From: JANNBN01 sp031430595 | Lineage (GTDB): Bacteria > Actinomycetota > Acidimicrobiia > Acidimicrobiales > JANYDT01 | Direction of reading: 5' to 3' | Assembly: GCA_031430595.1 (NCBI GenBank) | Contig: JANPBU010000024.1 | Coordinates: 56,109-120,108 of the forward strand | DNA: 64,000 nucleotides | In this document: positions 50,179 to 59,000 of the stretch, piece by piece | How positions within the stretch are numbered: the first letter of the stretch is position 1 | How the letters are laid out: every line of letters starts with the position of its first letter | The notes under the pieces: generated by a model | Told to the model about the DNA's origin: nothing | What the model saw: the letters and a program-made list of their open reading frames with translations, nothing else | Database searches by the model: none | Made by a program: the position numbers and the translations under genes

Positions 50179-51621
50179 CTACTTTTTGGGTGCTGGTGTA
50201 GGTCCGAAGCCGGCCCGGGTCATTTCGCCCCAACCTTTTACCTTCGGCTCGCGGAATGAAGTTAAGCGCCAATACAGTGTGAGCTGTCGGTAGCCGAATT
50301 GCATCAGTATTGCCCACGTCAGCAACCAGAACCGGTCGCTGGTTCGACGGTATACGTCGATATGTTTGCTTGCAATATTTACGGAAACGACCGCCATCAT
50401 CATTCCGAACGCTTGCGACATCGACCACATCGAAAATGCCGCCATCGGCTTGACTCGGCCCGTTGTGACCAGCAAGAATATGATGATGTAACCAATGGAT
50501 TCGACTATTGGTGCGCACCACTCAAAGAGAAACATTTGCCCGAGGCTGACCATTCCGAATCGCCCGTATCTTGGTCGCAAGATCAAATCCTTGTAGTCGT
50601 TTATGATTTCGCGTAAGCCGCGATGCCACCGAAGGCGTTGGCGCTGAAGCACCACCTTTGTGAACGGAAACTCGGTCCATACAATCGCTTCAGGAACCTG
50701 CACAAACTCGTATGCAATATTATGATCTCTCATGTACCGATGCACCCGCGTAGCCAGGTCAAGGTCTTCGCCAAGACTGCCGTGCTTTTGCCCATCGACA
50801 AGTAGCAGCACATCTCGTCGATACAGGCCGAAGCCACCCGATACGAAAGTCAGCGCATGCATTGAAGCTTGCCCCGGTCGGCTCGACATGAAAGCCGACA
50901 GGTATTCGACGATCTGAAAACCAACCCACTTATTGCGAGCTACGCGCGCTTCGATCATTTCGAAATCGACGATATGCCCTTCGTTGGTCGGAAGGAGGGT
51001 AGTTCCGACTGCCACAACGTTGCCGTGGGTGTGTACGGCTTCGATCATGCACTTACGAAGGGTGTCGCGGTTCAGCAGTTCGTCAGCATCCATGATTGCC
51101 ACCCATGGCATGCGCGAGAAGTTAATCGCGCAGTTGATTCCATCAGCCTTGGCACCCGATGGATCTTTGTCGATCAACAACAGTCGGGGCTCTGTGACTG
51201 AACGGTACACAGCGCGAATGTGTTTCGTCTCGATGTGATGCGTTCCGTGAACCCCCGTGTCGATTTCCATGTTGAAAGCCTCGATAACAACCTCGACGGT
51301 GCGATCTTTTGACCCGTCGCTCACCACGATGACTTCGATGTTGGGGTAGTCACTCGCTAGTGCCGAAGTAACACAACCGACGATGACAACTTCTTCGTTG
51401 TAGGCCGGCATCGCCAATGTAATGCCGGGTAATAAGTTGTCGTGTACCAGCGATGGCCCCCGTCGTTTGCTGGCGCGGTTTGACCCTAAAAACCGGTTGG
51501 ATGCCGCCGTAAAAATCGTGAGGAAGGCGTAATACGAGCCACCAAAGACCAGACACGCCCATGACAGTAATTCGACTGCGTCTAGGAACCGGCTACCCGC
51601 TTGCCCCACGAAAGTAGACAC
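50179..51621 (-). CDS. Membrane glycosyltransferase family 2 (processive type)
   Basis: A 480-residue GT2 protein. An N-terminal helix precedes the catalytic domain, with LAMPAYNEE, IVVSDGSKDRT, MDADELLN, GEDLDLATRV (catalytic base) and QRLRWHRG (the Q-x-x-R-W motif of processive synthases such as cellulose, hyaluronan and NodC enzymes). Three or four helices follow. It probably makes an extracellular polysaccharide and secretes it through its own channel. The GTG start lies seven bases after the stop of the HEAT-repeat gene, so they form an operon. Confidence 0.87.
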   Translation of the reverse strand: MSTFVGQAGSRFLDAVELLSWACLVFGGSYYAFLTIFTAASNRFLGSNRASKRRGPSLVHDNLLPGITLAMPAYNEEVVIVGCVTSALASDYPNIEVIVVSDGSKDRTVEVVIEAFNMEIDTGVHGTHHIETKHIRAVYRSVTEPRLLLIDKDPSGAKADGINCAINFSRMPWVAIMDADELLNRDTLRKCMIEAVHTHGNVVAVGTTLLPTNEGHIVDFEMIEARVARNKWVGFQIVEYLSAFMSSRPGQASMHALTFVSGGFGLYRRDVLLLVDGQKHGSLGEDLDLATRVHRYMRDHNIAYEFVQVPEAIVWTEFPFTKVVLQRQRLRWHRGLREIINDYKDLILRPRYGRFGMVSLGQMFLFEWCAPIVESIGYIIIFLLVTTGRVKPMAAFSMWSMSQAFGMMMAVVSVNIASKHIDVYRRTSDRFWLLTWAILMQFGYRQLTLYWRLTSFREPKVKGWGEMTRAGFGPTPAPKK

Positions 51622-51627
51622 AAACGA

Positions 51628-52920
51628 TCAGACAAAATCGGGAGAAAGCTCAACAAACCGAGCTTCAAGTTGAGGTTTTCCCGCTTCAACGAGAGCCAAA
51701 AGCTCTTCGTCTAAATCGTCGACTACGGTGACCCCTGACTTCCACAAGGCCAACGAGGCTGCCTCGGATACGTTCGGATCAACGCTGTTGGACATCGTCC
51801 GAAGCAGTGACTTTCCGCCCGTAAGTGTACGTATAGCTTCGGCAGCAGCAAAACGAACCATTCGTGAAGCATCGCCGACGAGCGCCGCTAACAGCATCAC
51901 GTGCTCGTCTCGTCCGATTTGAGCAATCGCCCCAATTGCCGCCACACGAACCGCTTCAACATGGTCGTTGACAAGGCGTTCAAGCGCTGGCGAAGCTTCG
52001 TAGAAGGGTTGAGACCTGAGTATCGTCAAGGATCGAAGGCGCATCTCGGGGTCACCCGATTCGAGGGCTGACTCGAGCGCTCGTTTTGCAGAAGCTGGCA
52101 TTGACTGATCAGCAATTCGCAGAAGTGCCGGTGTCGCTGACCAATCAAGTAGTCGAGCATTTACAGCATCACGCTGAACGTCATCCGTTGCCCGACCGGC
52201 AGTCGGACTGGCAGTCTGCGGGTCACCTGGGATTGACTGCTCAGTGCGAGCCAAGAGGTCGGCAAGTAGATCGCCTGCCCAACTTCCATCGGTTTCAATG
52301 ACTCGAAGCAACGCCCCGATGGCCGCAGCCGGATCAATCGCCGCCAACGCTCGACATGCACCAGCACGAACAACCGGATCACTATCGTTGGTCGCAGCGG
52401 CGAGTGCACCACGACAAGTTCGCATCCGAAGACTCGCAATCACCTCAACAGCGTGAGCTCGTTCAAACTGATCTTTCGAACTGAGCCGTGCCTCAACCCA
52501 GACGGCTATGGCCCTATTGAGTGCATCACGGCCACGCAGGATTGAGGCGACCTGGGGTCGGGCCCGGGCTGCGTCCGCCAATGCCGCAACTGCATCGGTG
52601 ACCGTCCGTTGAGACTTCAAAAGCACCGCGAGGGATTTCGCATGATGTTGGCCCGCAGTTGGATGAAGTTCTTTCCCCGATTGGTCTTGCATCTGGAGTA
52701 ACCCTTCAACCGCAACAAGTACCCGTTCATACGTTTGCGATCGAGAACCAAGTTGGCGAGACCGCAACCATTGCTGGGTCAGGGTGGAGATTATTGCGGC
52801 AACGGTGAAGGTTCCGAATAGCCCAACGAGGAGCCAGGCGATATCAAAACCGTTTTTCACCAAAAACACATCGGACCACTCAGAGTGAACCTTTATCGAG
52901 ATGTGGTGGTCGAATGACAC
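51628..52920 (-). CDS. Membrane-anchored HEAT-repeat protein
   Basis: A 430-residue protein. One transmembrane helix (about 28-48, IAWLLVGLFGTFTVAAIIS) is followed by an alpha-helical scaffold of HEAT/PBS-lyase-like repeats, for example ALAAATNDSDPVVRAGACRALAAI, LESGDPEMRLRSLTIL and ALVGDASRMVRFAAAEAI. Such proteins bind partners and often sit next to processive GT2 genes, so it probably assembles or regulates the synthase encoded downstream. No catalytic residues are seen. Confidence 0.82.
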   Translation of the reverse strand: MSFDHHISIKVHSEWSDVFLVKNGFDIAWLLVGLFGTFTVAAIISTLTQQWLRSRQLGSRSQTYERVLVAVEGLLQMQDQSGKELHPTAGQHHAKSLAVLLKSQRTVTDAVAALADAARARPQVASILRGRDALNRAIAVWVEARLSSKDQFERAHAVEVIASLRMRTCRGALAAATNDSDPVVRAGACRALAAIDPAAAIGALLRVIETDGSWAGDLLADLLARTEQSIPGDPQTASPTAGRATDDVQRDAVNARLLDWSATPALLRIADQSMPASAKRALESALESGDPEMRLRSLTILRSQPFYEASPALERLVNDHVEAVRVAAIGAIAQIGRDEHVMLLAALVGDASRMVRFAAAEAIRTLTGGKSLLRTMSNSVDPNVSEAASLALWKSGVTVVDDLDEELLALVEAGKPQLEARFVELSPDFV

Positions 52921-52941
52921 ATTGAGCGATTTCTAGGGCAT

Positions 52942-53295
52942 TTATGCCCGAGTTGGTCGCCGTTTCCGAAAGAGTCGATGTGCGAAGGCCAAGATCCCAC
53001 GGAGGCTGAGGAATCCGGCGATAATTGACAACGAGCTTGCGACACCTACCCCAAACGATTCGGTCCTGGTCAGACCAACTATCTCATCGCGATCAATCGT
53101 CTCATTGCGAGTCGCTTCGGTCTTGGGTTGCTGTGATGGCTGAACTGTGGCTGTTGGCTTGCTTGGCTGACGAGTCGGAACGGGTTGTGTAGAAGCTGGG
53201 TGATCGGCGTATCGGAGGGGAGCCACCATTGTGCCAACCCCAATGACTGCCGCTGTCATCACAACAAGCGCGTTTCCTCTCAGGCGGGGGACCAT
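52942..53295 (-). CDS. Small membrane protein of unknown function
   Basis: About 117 residues from the ATG at 53295; the longer open frame upstream looks non-coding and would run toward the cspA start. It has an N-terminal hydrophobic segment (NALVVMTAAVIGVGTMVAPL), a Pro/Thr/Gln-rich middle, a second hydrophobic segment near the end (GVGVASSLSIIAGFLSL) and a basic C-terminus. It lies upstream of the HEAT-repeat and GT2 genes on the same strand and may be part of the same envelope system. The 214 bases to cspA hold divergent promoters. Confidence 0.6.
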   Translation of the reverse strand: MVPRLRGNALVVMTAAVIGVGTMVAPLRYADHPASTQPVPTRQPSKPTATVQPSQQPKTEATRNETIDRDEIVGLTRTESFGVGVASSLSIIAGFLSLRGILAFAHRLFRKRRPTRA

Positions 53296-53509
53296 AGATT
53301 GTGCATCGGCTTGCAAAGGCCGCCACTGAAGAAACAACCGTCGCTGCACTGAGCGAAAGAAAAATTTCCAAGATTGTGAGCAACCTTCGATTCGACCAAC
53401 TAAGGTGCAAGCCGAGGTTGCCGAATATGCAGCCTCGACCGTCCGGTAGATATGAGCATGTCGTTCACGTTTGCCGGTCGATCGTAAATCCATACAGGAG
53501 TAAAGCAAG

Positions 53510-53713
53510 ATGGCAACAGGCGTCGTAAAATGGTTCAACAGCGAAAAGGGCTTCGGCTTTCTCACTCAGGACGCTGGAGGACCGGACGTGTTCGTTCATT
53601 TCTCGGCCATCCAGGGCGGGGGCTACAAAAGCCTCAACGAGAATGACAAGGTCGAGTACGAAGTGACGCAGGGGCCTAAGGGCGCCAACGCCGCAAACGT
53701 ACACGTCATCTGA
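53510..53713 (+). CDS. cspA: Cold-shock protein (CspA family)
   Basis: A 67-residue single-domain OB-fold protein. The nucleic-acid-binding motifs RNP1 (KGFGFL) and RNP2 (VFVHF) are intact, and the N-terminus GVVKWFNSEKGFGF is canonical. It binds single-stranded RNA and prevents secondary structure. AGGAG lies upstream, and a clear terminator follows. Confidence 0.97.
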   Translation: MATGVVKWFNSEKGFGFLTQDAGGPDVFVHFSAIQGGGYKSLNENDKVEYEVTQGPKGANAANVHVI

Positions 53714-53742
53714 CGTTTCTTAACCTCAGATTTCTTCCAAAG

Positions 53743-53768
53743 ACGCCGATCGCAAGGTCGGCGTTTTT
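53743..53768 (+). terminator. Rho-independent terminator after cspA
   Basis: A seven-pair stem ACGCCGA/TCGGCGT with an eight-base loop, running into five T's. Confidence 0.88.
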
Positions 53769-53866
53769 GCGCGCTTGTCGACTTGGTCTTCGTTCTGAGA
53801 ACGCTGGGCACCAAGGCGACGCCCAAGCGACACCGGTTGCGAACAGCGCATCGTAGGCTGGGCCTC

Positions 53867-55093
53867 ATGGTATCTCTTAGTCGATCGATCGAAACGTTCC
53901 AATCGGTCGTTAGGTTTCAACCAATTGAAACGAATCCGGTCACACGTCGCCTCAACCGGGCAGCCTCGGTTGAAGATATGCGCCGAATGGCGAAACGCAG
54001 AATGCCTCGTGGCGTGTTCGACTACATCGATGGCGGTGCTGAAGACGAACTCACCATGGTTGACAACCATGCTGCGTTCACGCGAACGAAGTTTCGACCG
54101 CGGGTACTTAACGATGTTGGTACCGTCGATTCGTCAACCAAGGTTCTCGGCAAGACTGTTGCGTTTCCGCTTATTTTGGCGCCGACCGGCTTTACGCGCA
54201 TCGCTGACCCTGCGGGTGAATTGGCTGTAGCCCGAGCAGCCGAGAGGGCGGGCTTGCCTTATTCGTTGAGCACCATGGGAACCCGATCGATCGAAGACGT
54301 TCGTGCCGTAAGCAACGGTCGACTGTGGTTTCAGGTGTACGTATGGCGAGACCGAGCGCTGGTCGCTGACATGATCGCGCGAGCGGCTGCAAGTAAGTAT
54401 GAAGCGCTACTACTTACGGTCGATACGGCAGTGTTGGGGCGCCGCGATCGTGATGCGCGCAGAGGGTTTTCGTTACCACCAAAGATCGGACCTGGCACCA
54501 TCATCGACGGGGCCGTGCACCCCGGTTGGACATGGGATTTTGTTCGAGGTGACCCAATTCGATTCGCGAACGTATTGGGCACGGGCGTTGGATCAGGCGA
54601 GTCAGCGGTGACGCTTGCCGATTACATCAACTCACAATTCGACCCTGCCCTTTCTTGGAAAGACGTGGAGTGGCTGAAGTCGGTGTGGAACGGACCCATC
54701 ATTCTAAAAGGAGTCCAGTCGGTTGCCGATGCTCGAATCGCTGCCGACATTGGTGTCGCAGCGATCGCCCTATCGAACCACGGTGGGCGCCAACTCGATA
54801 CTGCCCCGGCATCCTTTGACCTGGTGGCCCCTGTCGCCGATGCAGTTGGTGGTCGCCTCGAAATCATTTGCGACGGTGGCATTCGTCGAGGGAGTGACAT
54901 CGTCAAAGCGGTAGCGGCAGGGGCGACGGCAGCCATGGCCGGCCGGGCATACCTGTACGCCTTAGGAATGGGTGGCGAACGTGGGGTCGACCACGTATTG
55001 AACATGCTCGGCAACGACGTTCGCCGAACCATGGCTCTCGTTGGCGCAACGAATATCGCAAGCCTTAGTCGAGACCTCCTCGATCTGTCGTAA
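53867..55093 (+). CDS. FMN-dependent alpha-hydroxyacid dehydrogenase (L-lactate dehydrogenase type)
   Basis: A 408-residue enzyme from the ATG at 53867. It has the family opening MPRGVFDYIDGGAEDE, the FMN-site strand LILAPTG, the catalytic His-Arg pair in SNHGGRQLD, and the phosphate loop DGGIRRGSDIVKAVAAGATA. It oxidises L-lactate or another 2-hydroxyacid to the 2-oxoacid, passing electrons to quinone or oxygen. The membrane-insertion loop of LldD is replaced by VHPGWTWDFVRGDPI, so the substrate may differ. It is followed by an enoyl-CoA hydratase gene on the same strand. Confidence 0.88.
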   Translation: MVSLSRSIETFQSVVRFQPIETNPVTRRLNRAASVEDMRRMAKRRMPRGVFDYIDGGAEDELTMVDNHAAFTRTKFRPRVLNDVGTVDSSTKVLGKTVAFPLILAPTGFTRIADPAGELAVARAAERAGLPYSLSTMGTRSIEDVRAVSNGRLWFQVYVWRDRALVADMIARAAASKYEALLLTVDTAVLGRRDRDARRGFSLPPKIGPGTIIDGAVHPGWTWDFVRGDPIRFANVLGTGVGSGESAVTLADYINSQFDPALSWKDVEWLKSVWNGPIILKGVQSVADARIAADIGVAAIALSNHGGRQLDTAPASFDLVAPVADAVGGRLEIICDGGIRRGSDIVKAVAAGATAAMAGRAYLYALGMGGERGVDHVLNMLGNDVRRTMALVGATNIASLSRDLLDLS

Positions 55094-55147
55094 CAAGTAC
55101 AGGTGGTCCAATTGGCGCAACCGTGAGTTTTCGCCAAGCATGTAGTT

Positions 55148-55924
55148 ATGTCTGAAGCAAACGCCATTGAAACGCCGCCCGCAGTTTTGACCGAAGTTCG
55201 CGGGAGGGTCCTGGTGATCACCCTAAATCGGCCCGAGGCCATGAATGCAATCAATACGGCGTTGGCTCAAGGGTTACTTGCCGCAGTTGATCAACTCGAC
55301 AACGACCCCGGTTTGACTGTAGGTGTGCTTACCGGTGCGGGTCGTGGTTTCTGTGCCGGTATGGACCTCAAAGCGTTTGCCACCGAGGGCGGGCCGAGGG
55401 GGATGGACGTATTCATTGAAAATGGCGCAAAAAAGCCGCTCATAGCGGCCATCGAGGGTTTCGCCCTAGCTGGTGGGCTCGAACTGGCGCTGGCCTGCGA
55501 TTTACTCGTTGCCGCCAACGGGGTCCAAATTGGTATTCCTGAAGTTGGCGTTGGTTTGTTTGCCGCTGGGGGTGGTCTGCTGCGCCTGCCGAGAGTACTT
55601 CCCTACGGTGTTGCTATGGAGTTGGCGTTAACCGGTGACCCGATCACGGCCGAGCAAGCGCATGCTTACGGTTTAATTAGTCGATTGAGCGAGAAAGGTG
55701 GCGCACTCGAGGCAGCGTTGGTGTTGGCCGAACGGATCGCCAAGAATGCGCCGCTGAGCGTGGCTGCGTCAAAGCAATTAGTTCGGTTAAGCCTCGACAT
55801 GACCGAACCCGAGTTTTGGGAAGCGCAAAAACCGTTCATGGGCAAAGTGTTTACTTCAAACGACGCTAAAGAAGGCCCCAGGGCATTCGCCGAGAAACGA
55901 TCGCCCAGTTGGTCGGGTAGCTGA
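55148..55924 (+). CDS. Enoyl-CoA hydratase/isomerase (crotonase) family
   Basis: A 258-residue crotonase-fold protein. The oxyanion-hole segments are GRGFCAGMDLKAF and EGFALAGGLELALACDL. The first catalytic Glu of hydratases (position after GGGLELAL) reads as in short-chain hydratases, with GIPEVGVGLFAAGGGLLRLPR in the region of the second. It should hydrate or isomerise an acyl-CoA. The PPAVLTEVRGRVLVITLNRPEAMNA start is canonical. Confidence 0.88.
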   Translation: MSEANAIETPPAVLTEVRGRVLVITLNRPEAMNAINTALAQGLLAAVDQLDNDPGLTVGVLTGAGRGFCAGMDLKAFATEGGPRGMDVFIENGAKKPLIAAIEGFALAGGLELALACDLLVAANGVQIGIPEVGVGLFAAGGGLLRLPRVLPYGVAMELALTGDPITAEQAHAYGLISRLSEKGGALEAALVLAERIAKNAPLSVAASKQLVRLSLDMTEPEFWEAQKPFMGKVFTSNDAKEGPRAFAEKRSPSWSGS

Positions 55925-55933
55925 GGCGTTACG

Positions 55934-56542
55934 TTAAGGGCGCGCGCTGAAGGCAGGACCAACTTCTCGGGTGCGCTTAACTTCGTATACGCCCTCAACC
56001 TGTGCGAGTAAGGCAAACGCATCCCACACCTTGAGTGCGTCATCCCCGGTCGGTGCCGGTGACATCACCGGACCAAACATCACACTTTTTGAACCGGCAA
56101 TACGAATGATCGGAATTCCTACGCCCTTACCAACCAGGGCGATGCCTTCATCTGTAGACATGCGGATACCGTGATCCCATGACGCATCGTCGCCGTGGGC
56201 AAGAACGGTTGGGTCGACACCAGCTTCGCCAACTGCGGCAGCGAGCCCGCTCAGCAACTCGTCGCCGTCATGATGAATGTGAGCACCGAACGCCGTATAC
56301 AACGCTGCGACGGCATCGTTGCCGTACCCGGCCCGAGCAGCTTCGATCACACGTAGCCCGGCCCACTGACCCTCAAGCGGCAACCGGTACTCGTCAGAAA
56401 TCCCGGAACCGTTCAAATGCAGCAACGAGAAGGTCTTCCACGTGATGTCCAAGTCGCGAAGCGGAGCCACCTCCACCATCCAGCGTGAAGTTATCCACGT
56501 CCACGGGCAGGCAGGATCGAACCAAAAGTCAACAGCGGTCAT
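55934..56542 (-). CDS. DsbA-fold protein, homologue of mycothiol-dependent nitroreductase Rv2466c
   Basis: A 202-residue thioredoxin-fold protein. The start FWFDPACPWTWITSRWMVEV aligns closely with Rv2466c of Mycobacterium tuberculosis, as do the length and the C-terminal VYEVKRTRE stretch. The active site is CPWT here, while Rv2466c has CPWC, so only the N-terminal cysteine (Cys11) remains. A monothiol mechanism with mycothiol is compatible with this. Its presence supports an actinobacterial host. It is convergent with the enoyl-CoA hydratase gene and divergent from tpx. Confidence 0.85.
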   Translation of the reverse strand: MTAVDFWFDPACPWTWITSRWMVEVAPLRDLDITWKTFSLLHLNGSGISDEYRLPLEGQWAGLRVIEAARAGYGNDAVAALYTAFGAHIHHDGDELLSGLAAAVGEAGVDPTVLAHGDDASWDHGIRMSTDEGIALVGKGVGIPIIRIAGSKSVMFGPVMSPAPTGDDALKVWDAFALLAQVEGVYEVKRTREVGPAFSARP

Positions 56543-56624
56543 ACCCCGCAGAGTATCGCCCTACGATTAGTAACGAAACATTTTCCGAATCGACTGGTTC
56601 GATTGACTTGAAAGCGACATCTAT

Positions 56625-57122
56625 ATGAGTTCAGTTACGCTTGGCGGCAACCCGTTCAACACCGTTGGTTCACTTCCCGAGGTGGGCTCGACTCCAACTT
56701 TTTCCCTCACAAAGCCAGACCTTTCAGAAACAACAAATGCGGCCTACGCCGGAAAACGAGTGGTTCTGAACATTTTCCCAAGCGTCGATACCCCGACCTG
56801 CGCAACCAGCGTTCGCACCTTCAACGAACGAGCATCAGAGGCCGAAAACACCGTTGTGCTGTGTGTGTCCGCTGATCTTCCGTTCGCGCAGGGCCGCTTT
56901 TGTGGTTCTGAAGGCCTTTCGAAAGTAGAAACCGCCTCGACGTTTCGAAGCCCGGGTTTTGGTAGTGACTTTGGCGTAACGATGGCCGACGGACCGTTGG
57001 CTGGCCTGTTGGCCCGAGCCATTGTTGTGCTCGACGAAGCTGGTTCAGTGGTGCACACCGAACTCGTTTCCGAAATTGCCAATGAGCCAAACTACGACGC
57101 TGCCCTCGGGGCCCTCAAGTAA
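56625..57122 (+). CDS. tpx: Thiol peroxidase (atypical 2-Cys peroxiredoxin)
   Basis: A 165-residue peroxiredoxin of the Tpx family. The peroxidatic Cys59 lies in SVDTPTCATSVRTFN and the resolving Cys93 in GRFCGSEG, at the usual spacing. The N-terminus VTLGGNPFNTVG is characteristic. It reduces hydrogen peroxide and alkyl peroxides with thioredoxin. It is convergent with the LOG-family gene. Confidence 0.95.
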   Translation: MSSVTLGGNPFNTVGSLPEVGSTPTFSLTKPDLSETTNAAYAGKRVVLNIFPSVDTPTCATSVRTFNERASEAENTVVLCVSADLPFAQGRFCGSEGLSKVETASTFRSPGFGSDFGVTMADGPLAGLLARAIVVLDEAGSVVHTELVSEIANEPNYDAALGALK

Positions 57123-57130
57123 CTTCAACA

Positions 57131-58162
57131 TCAGACTTGGTTTACGGCGTCAATCAGTTGACGTAACCGTCCTGGTTGACGTCGATTGATGCGCGTGACA
57201 AGGCGGGGCGCGTCGAGTTCCTTCCCATCAGATATCTCCGCCGGAAGGGGAGTCGTGGTCTGTAGCCCCTCTGGGCCAAGCCACGTCGAAAAATCGGTGT
57301 TGATGGCAGCAAGCCGTTCATCTGACAAGGCCGTATGCAAACGTATGACCAGGCGATCACCGACCCAACGTAGCGATCGGAAGTTTGCATAGAAGTCAAG
57401 GATTTCGCTCACCGCAACCTCAGTATCGTTGGTCACGCAATACAGGGTTCGATCGGAATGGCCTGCGTAACCCTGGTCAATAACCACATCAACAAACGCT
57501 TCGAAGGCGTGCCAAAAACCCTGGCCGAGGCCAAGCATCACAACCGGTACCGGCGTGGCCTTACCGGTTTGAAGCAGGGTTAACAGTTCGAAGGCCTCGT
57601 CAAGGGTACCGAAGCCGCCTGGCATGACGATGAAGCCGTCACTTTCGCGAATCAGTGACAACTTTCGGGTGAAGAAGTACTTCATCTCGATCACGTTGTC
57701 TTCATCGAGAAATTCGTTTGCACCACTTTCGAACGGAAGACGAATCGTCACACCGAGCGCATGATCACGCCCAGCACCCTCTGAACCCGCAGCCATAATG
57801 CCCGGGCCAGCACCCGTAACAACCATCCAGTCATGTGCTGCGAACTTGGCTGCGACTTCACGAGTCTGTTGATAAAGCGGATCATCAGGAGCCGTACGAG
57901 CAGAGCCAAAGATCGTGACCTTGCGCCGACCTCGGTACGGCCCAAACAACTGAGTCGCTTCACGCATCTCGGCGAGGGCGGTGTTTGCAATCTTCAAATC
58001 AAGGCGCTCTGGCCGATCGAGCGCATAACCAATGGAATTGGACACCATCTCACGAATCTGATCACGGTTCACATCGCTGCCCGCCGCTTGCAGGGCAGCG
58101 TCAACGAGTTCATTGACTTGTCGATCTAGGTCCAAGTTTCCGGTAGTTGGGCGACCACTCAT
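57131..58162 (-). CDS. LOG-family Rossmann protein (TIGR00730-like), long form
   Basis: A 343-residue protein. The core (about 75-260) has VTIFGSARTAPDDP, the nucleotide-binding VVTGAGPGIM and the catalytic PGGFGTLDEAFE, which define the LOG/'lysine decarboxylase-like' family. Members cleave nucleoside 5'-monophosphates to base and ribose phosphate. An N-terminal helical extension and a C-terminal domain of 80 residues make it longer than the plant-like LOG enzymes; this long type is common in actinobacteria. Its ATG is close to the convergent potC end. Confidence 0.85.
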   Translation of the reverse strand: MSGRPTTGNLDLDRQVNELVDAALQAAGSDVNRDQIREMVSNSIGYALDRPERLDLKIANTALAEMREATQLFGPYRGRRKVTIFGSARTAPDDPLYQQTREVAAKFAAHDWMVVTGAGPGIMAAGSEGAGRDHALGVTIRLPFESGANEFLDEDNVIEMKYFFTRKLSLIRESDGFIVMPGGFGTLDEAFELLTLLQTGKATPVPVVMLGLGQGFWHAFEAFVDVVIDQGYAGHSDRTLYCVTNDTEVAVSEILDFYANFRSLRWVGDRLVIRLHTALSDERLAAINTDFSTWLGPEGLQTTTPLPAEISDGKELDAPRLVTRINRRQPGRLRQLIDAVNQV

Positions 58163-58169
58163 GCCACCA

Positions 58170-59000
58170 TTATCGCCGCTTTAGTGAGGCCTCTTTGCGG
58201 CGGCCGGTAAACAAGCCAGCGGTCGCAAGGGCAACACAGACCAAGAGCACCACGGTTCCGAAGACGTTGATCTGCGGCGGTATCGATGATCGCTTTGTGA
58301 TCCAGATCTTGATCGGAAACGTTTCGACCCGACCCGAGTTGAGGTACGTGATGATGAAGTCATCCAGGCTTAACGCGAACGTAAGTAGCGCCGCCGCGGC
58401 CACCCCGGGTGCAATGAGCGGAAGGGTAACCCGGCTAAAAGTTCGCCATGCATTTGCGCCCAAATCGGCGGCTGCTTCTTCTAAGCGCCAGTCAAAGCCC
58501 CGAATTCGGGCCTTAACGGTTGTCGTGATGTAACTCACACAAAACATCACATGTGAAATGACGATGGTCAATAAACCACGCGACACATTGGCGGAAACAA
58601 AAAGTGTGAGCAGCGAGAACCCCAACACAATCTCGGGCATCGTGAGGGGCAGCACCAACAGCATGTTGACGATGCCCTTGCCTTTGAAGTGGTATTTGAC
58701 CAGGGCAAGCGACATCAGCGTGCCGAGAACCGTTGAGATCAAAACCACCCCCAGAGCAATTTTGACACTTCGCAAAAATGCTTCAGTGAGTTCGGGGTAA
58801 CGATTCCATTCCGTCCAAGCCTTCAGCGAAAACCGCCCCCATTTGTAGTTGTAGCGGCCCGGCTGCCAACCGCCGTCACTTCGCAGTCGGCCTGGCTCGT
58901 TGAAGGAAAACAGAACCACGATAAGAATCGGGGCAAAGAGATAGGCAACAACAAGGGCTGACCAAATACTGAGAATGCGCGACGACCACCTGGTTTTCAT
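58170..59000 (-). CDS. potC: Spermidine/putrescine ABC transporter permease, PotC type
   Basis: A 276-residue permease with six helices. ILIVVLFSFNEPGRL is the typical first periplasmic transition of PotC, LPLTMPEIVLGFSLL covers helix 3, and the EAA loop is EEAAADLGANAWRTFSRVTLPLI. It is the last gene of the potA-D-B-C operon on the minus strand and overlaps potB by four bases. Confidence 0.92.
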   Translation of the reverse strand: MKTRWSSRILSIWSALVVAYLFAPILIVVLFSFNEPGRLRSDGGWQPGRYNYKWGRFSLKAWTEWNRYPELTEAFLRSVKIALGVVLISTVLGTLMSLALVKYHFKGKGIVNMLLVLPLTMPEIVLGFSLLTLFVSANVSRGLLTIVISHVMFCVSYITTTVKARIRGFDWRLEEAAADLGANAWRTFSRVTLPLIAPGVAAAALLTFALSLDDFIITYLNSGRVETFPIKIWITKRSSIPPQINVFGTVVLLVCVALATAGLFTGRRKEASLKRR

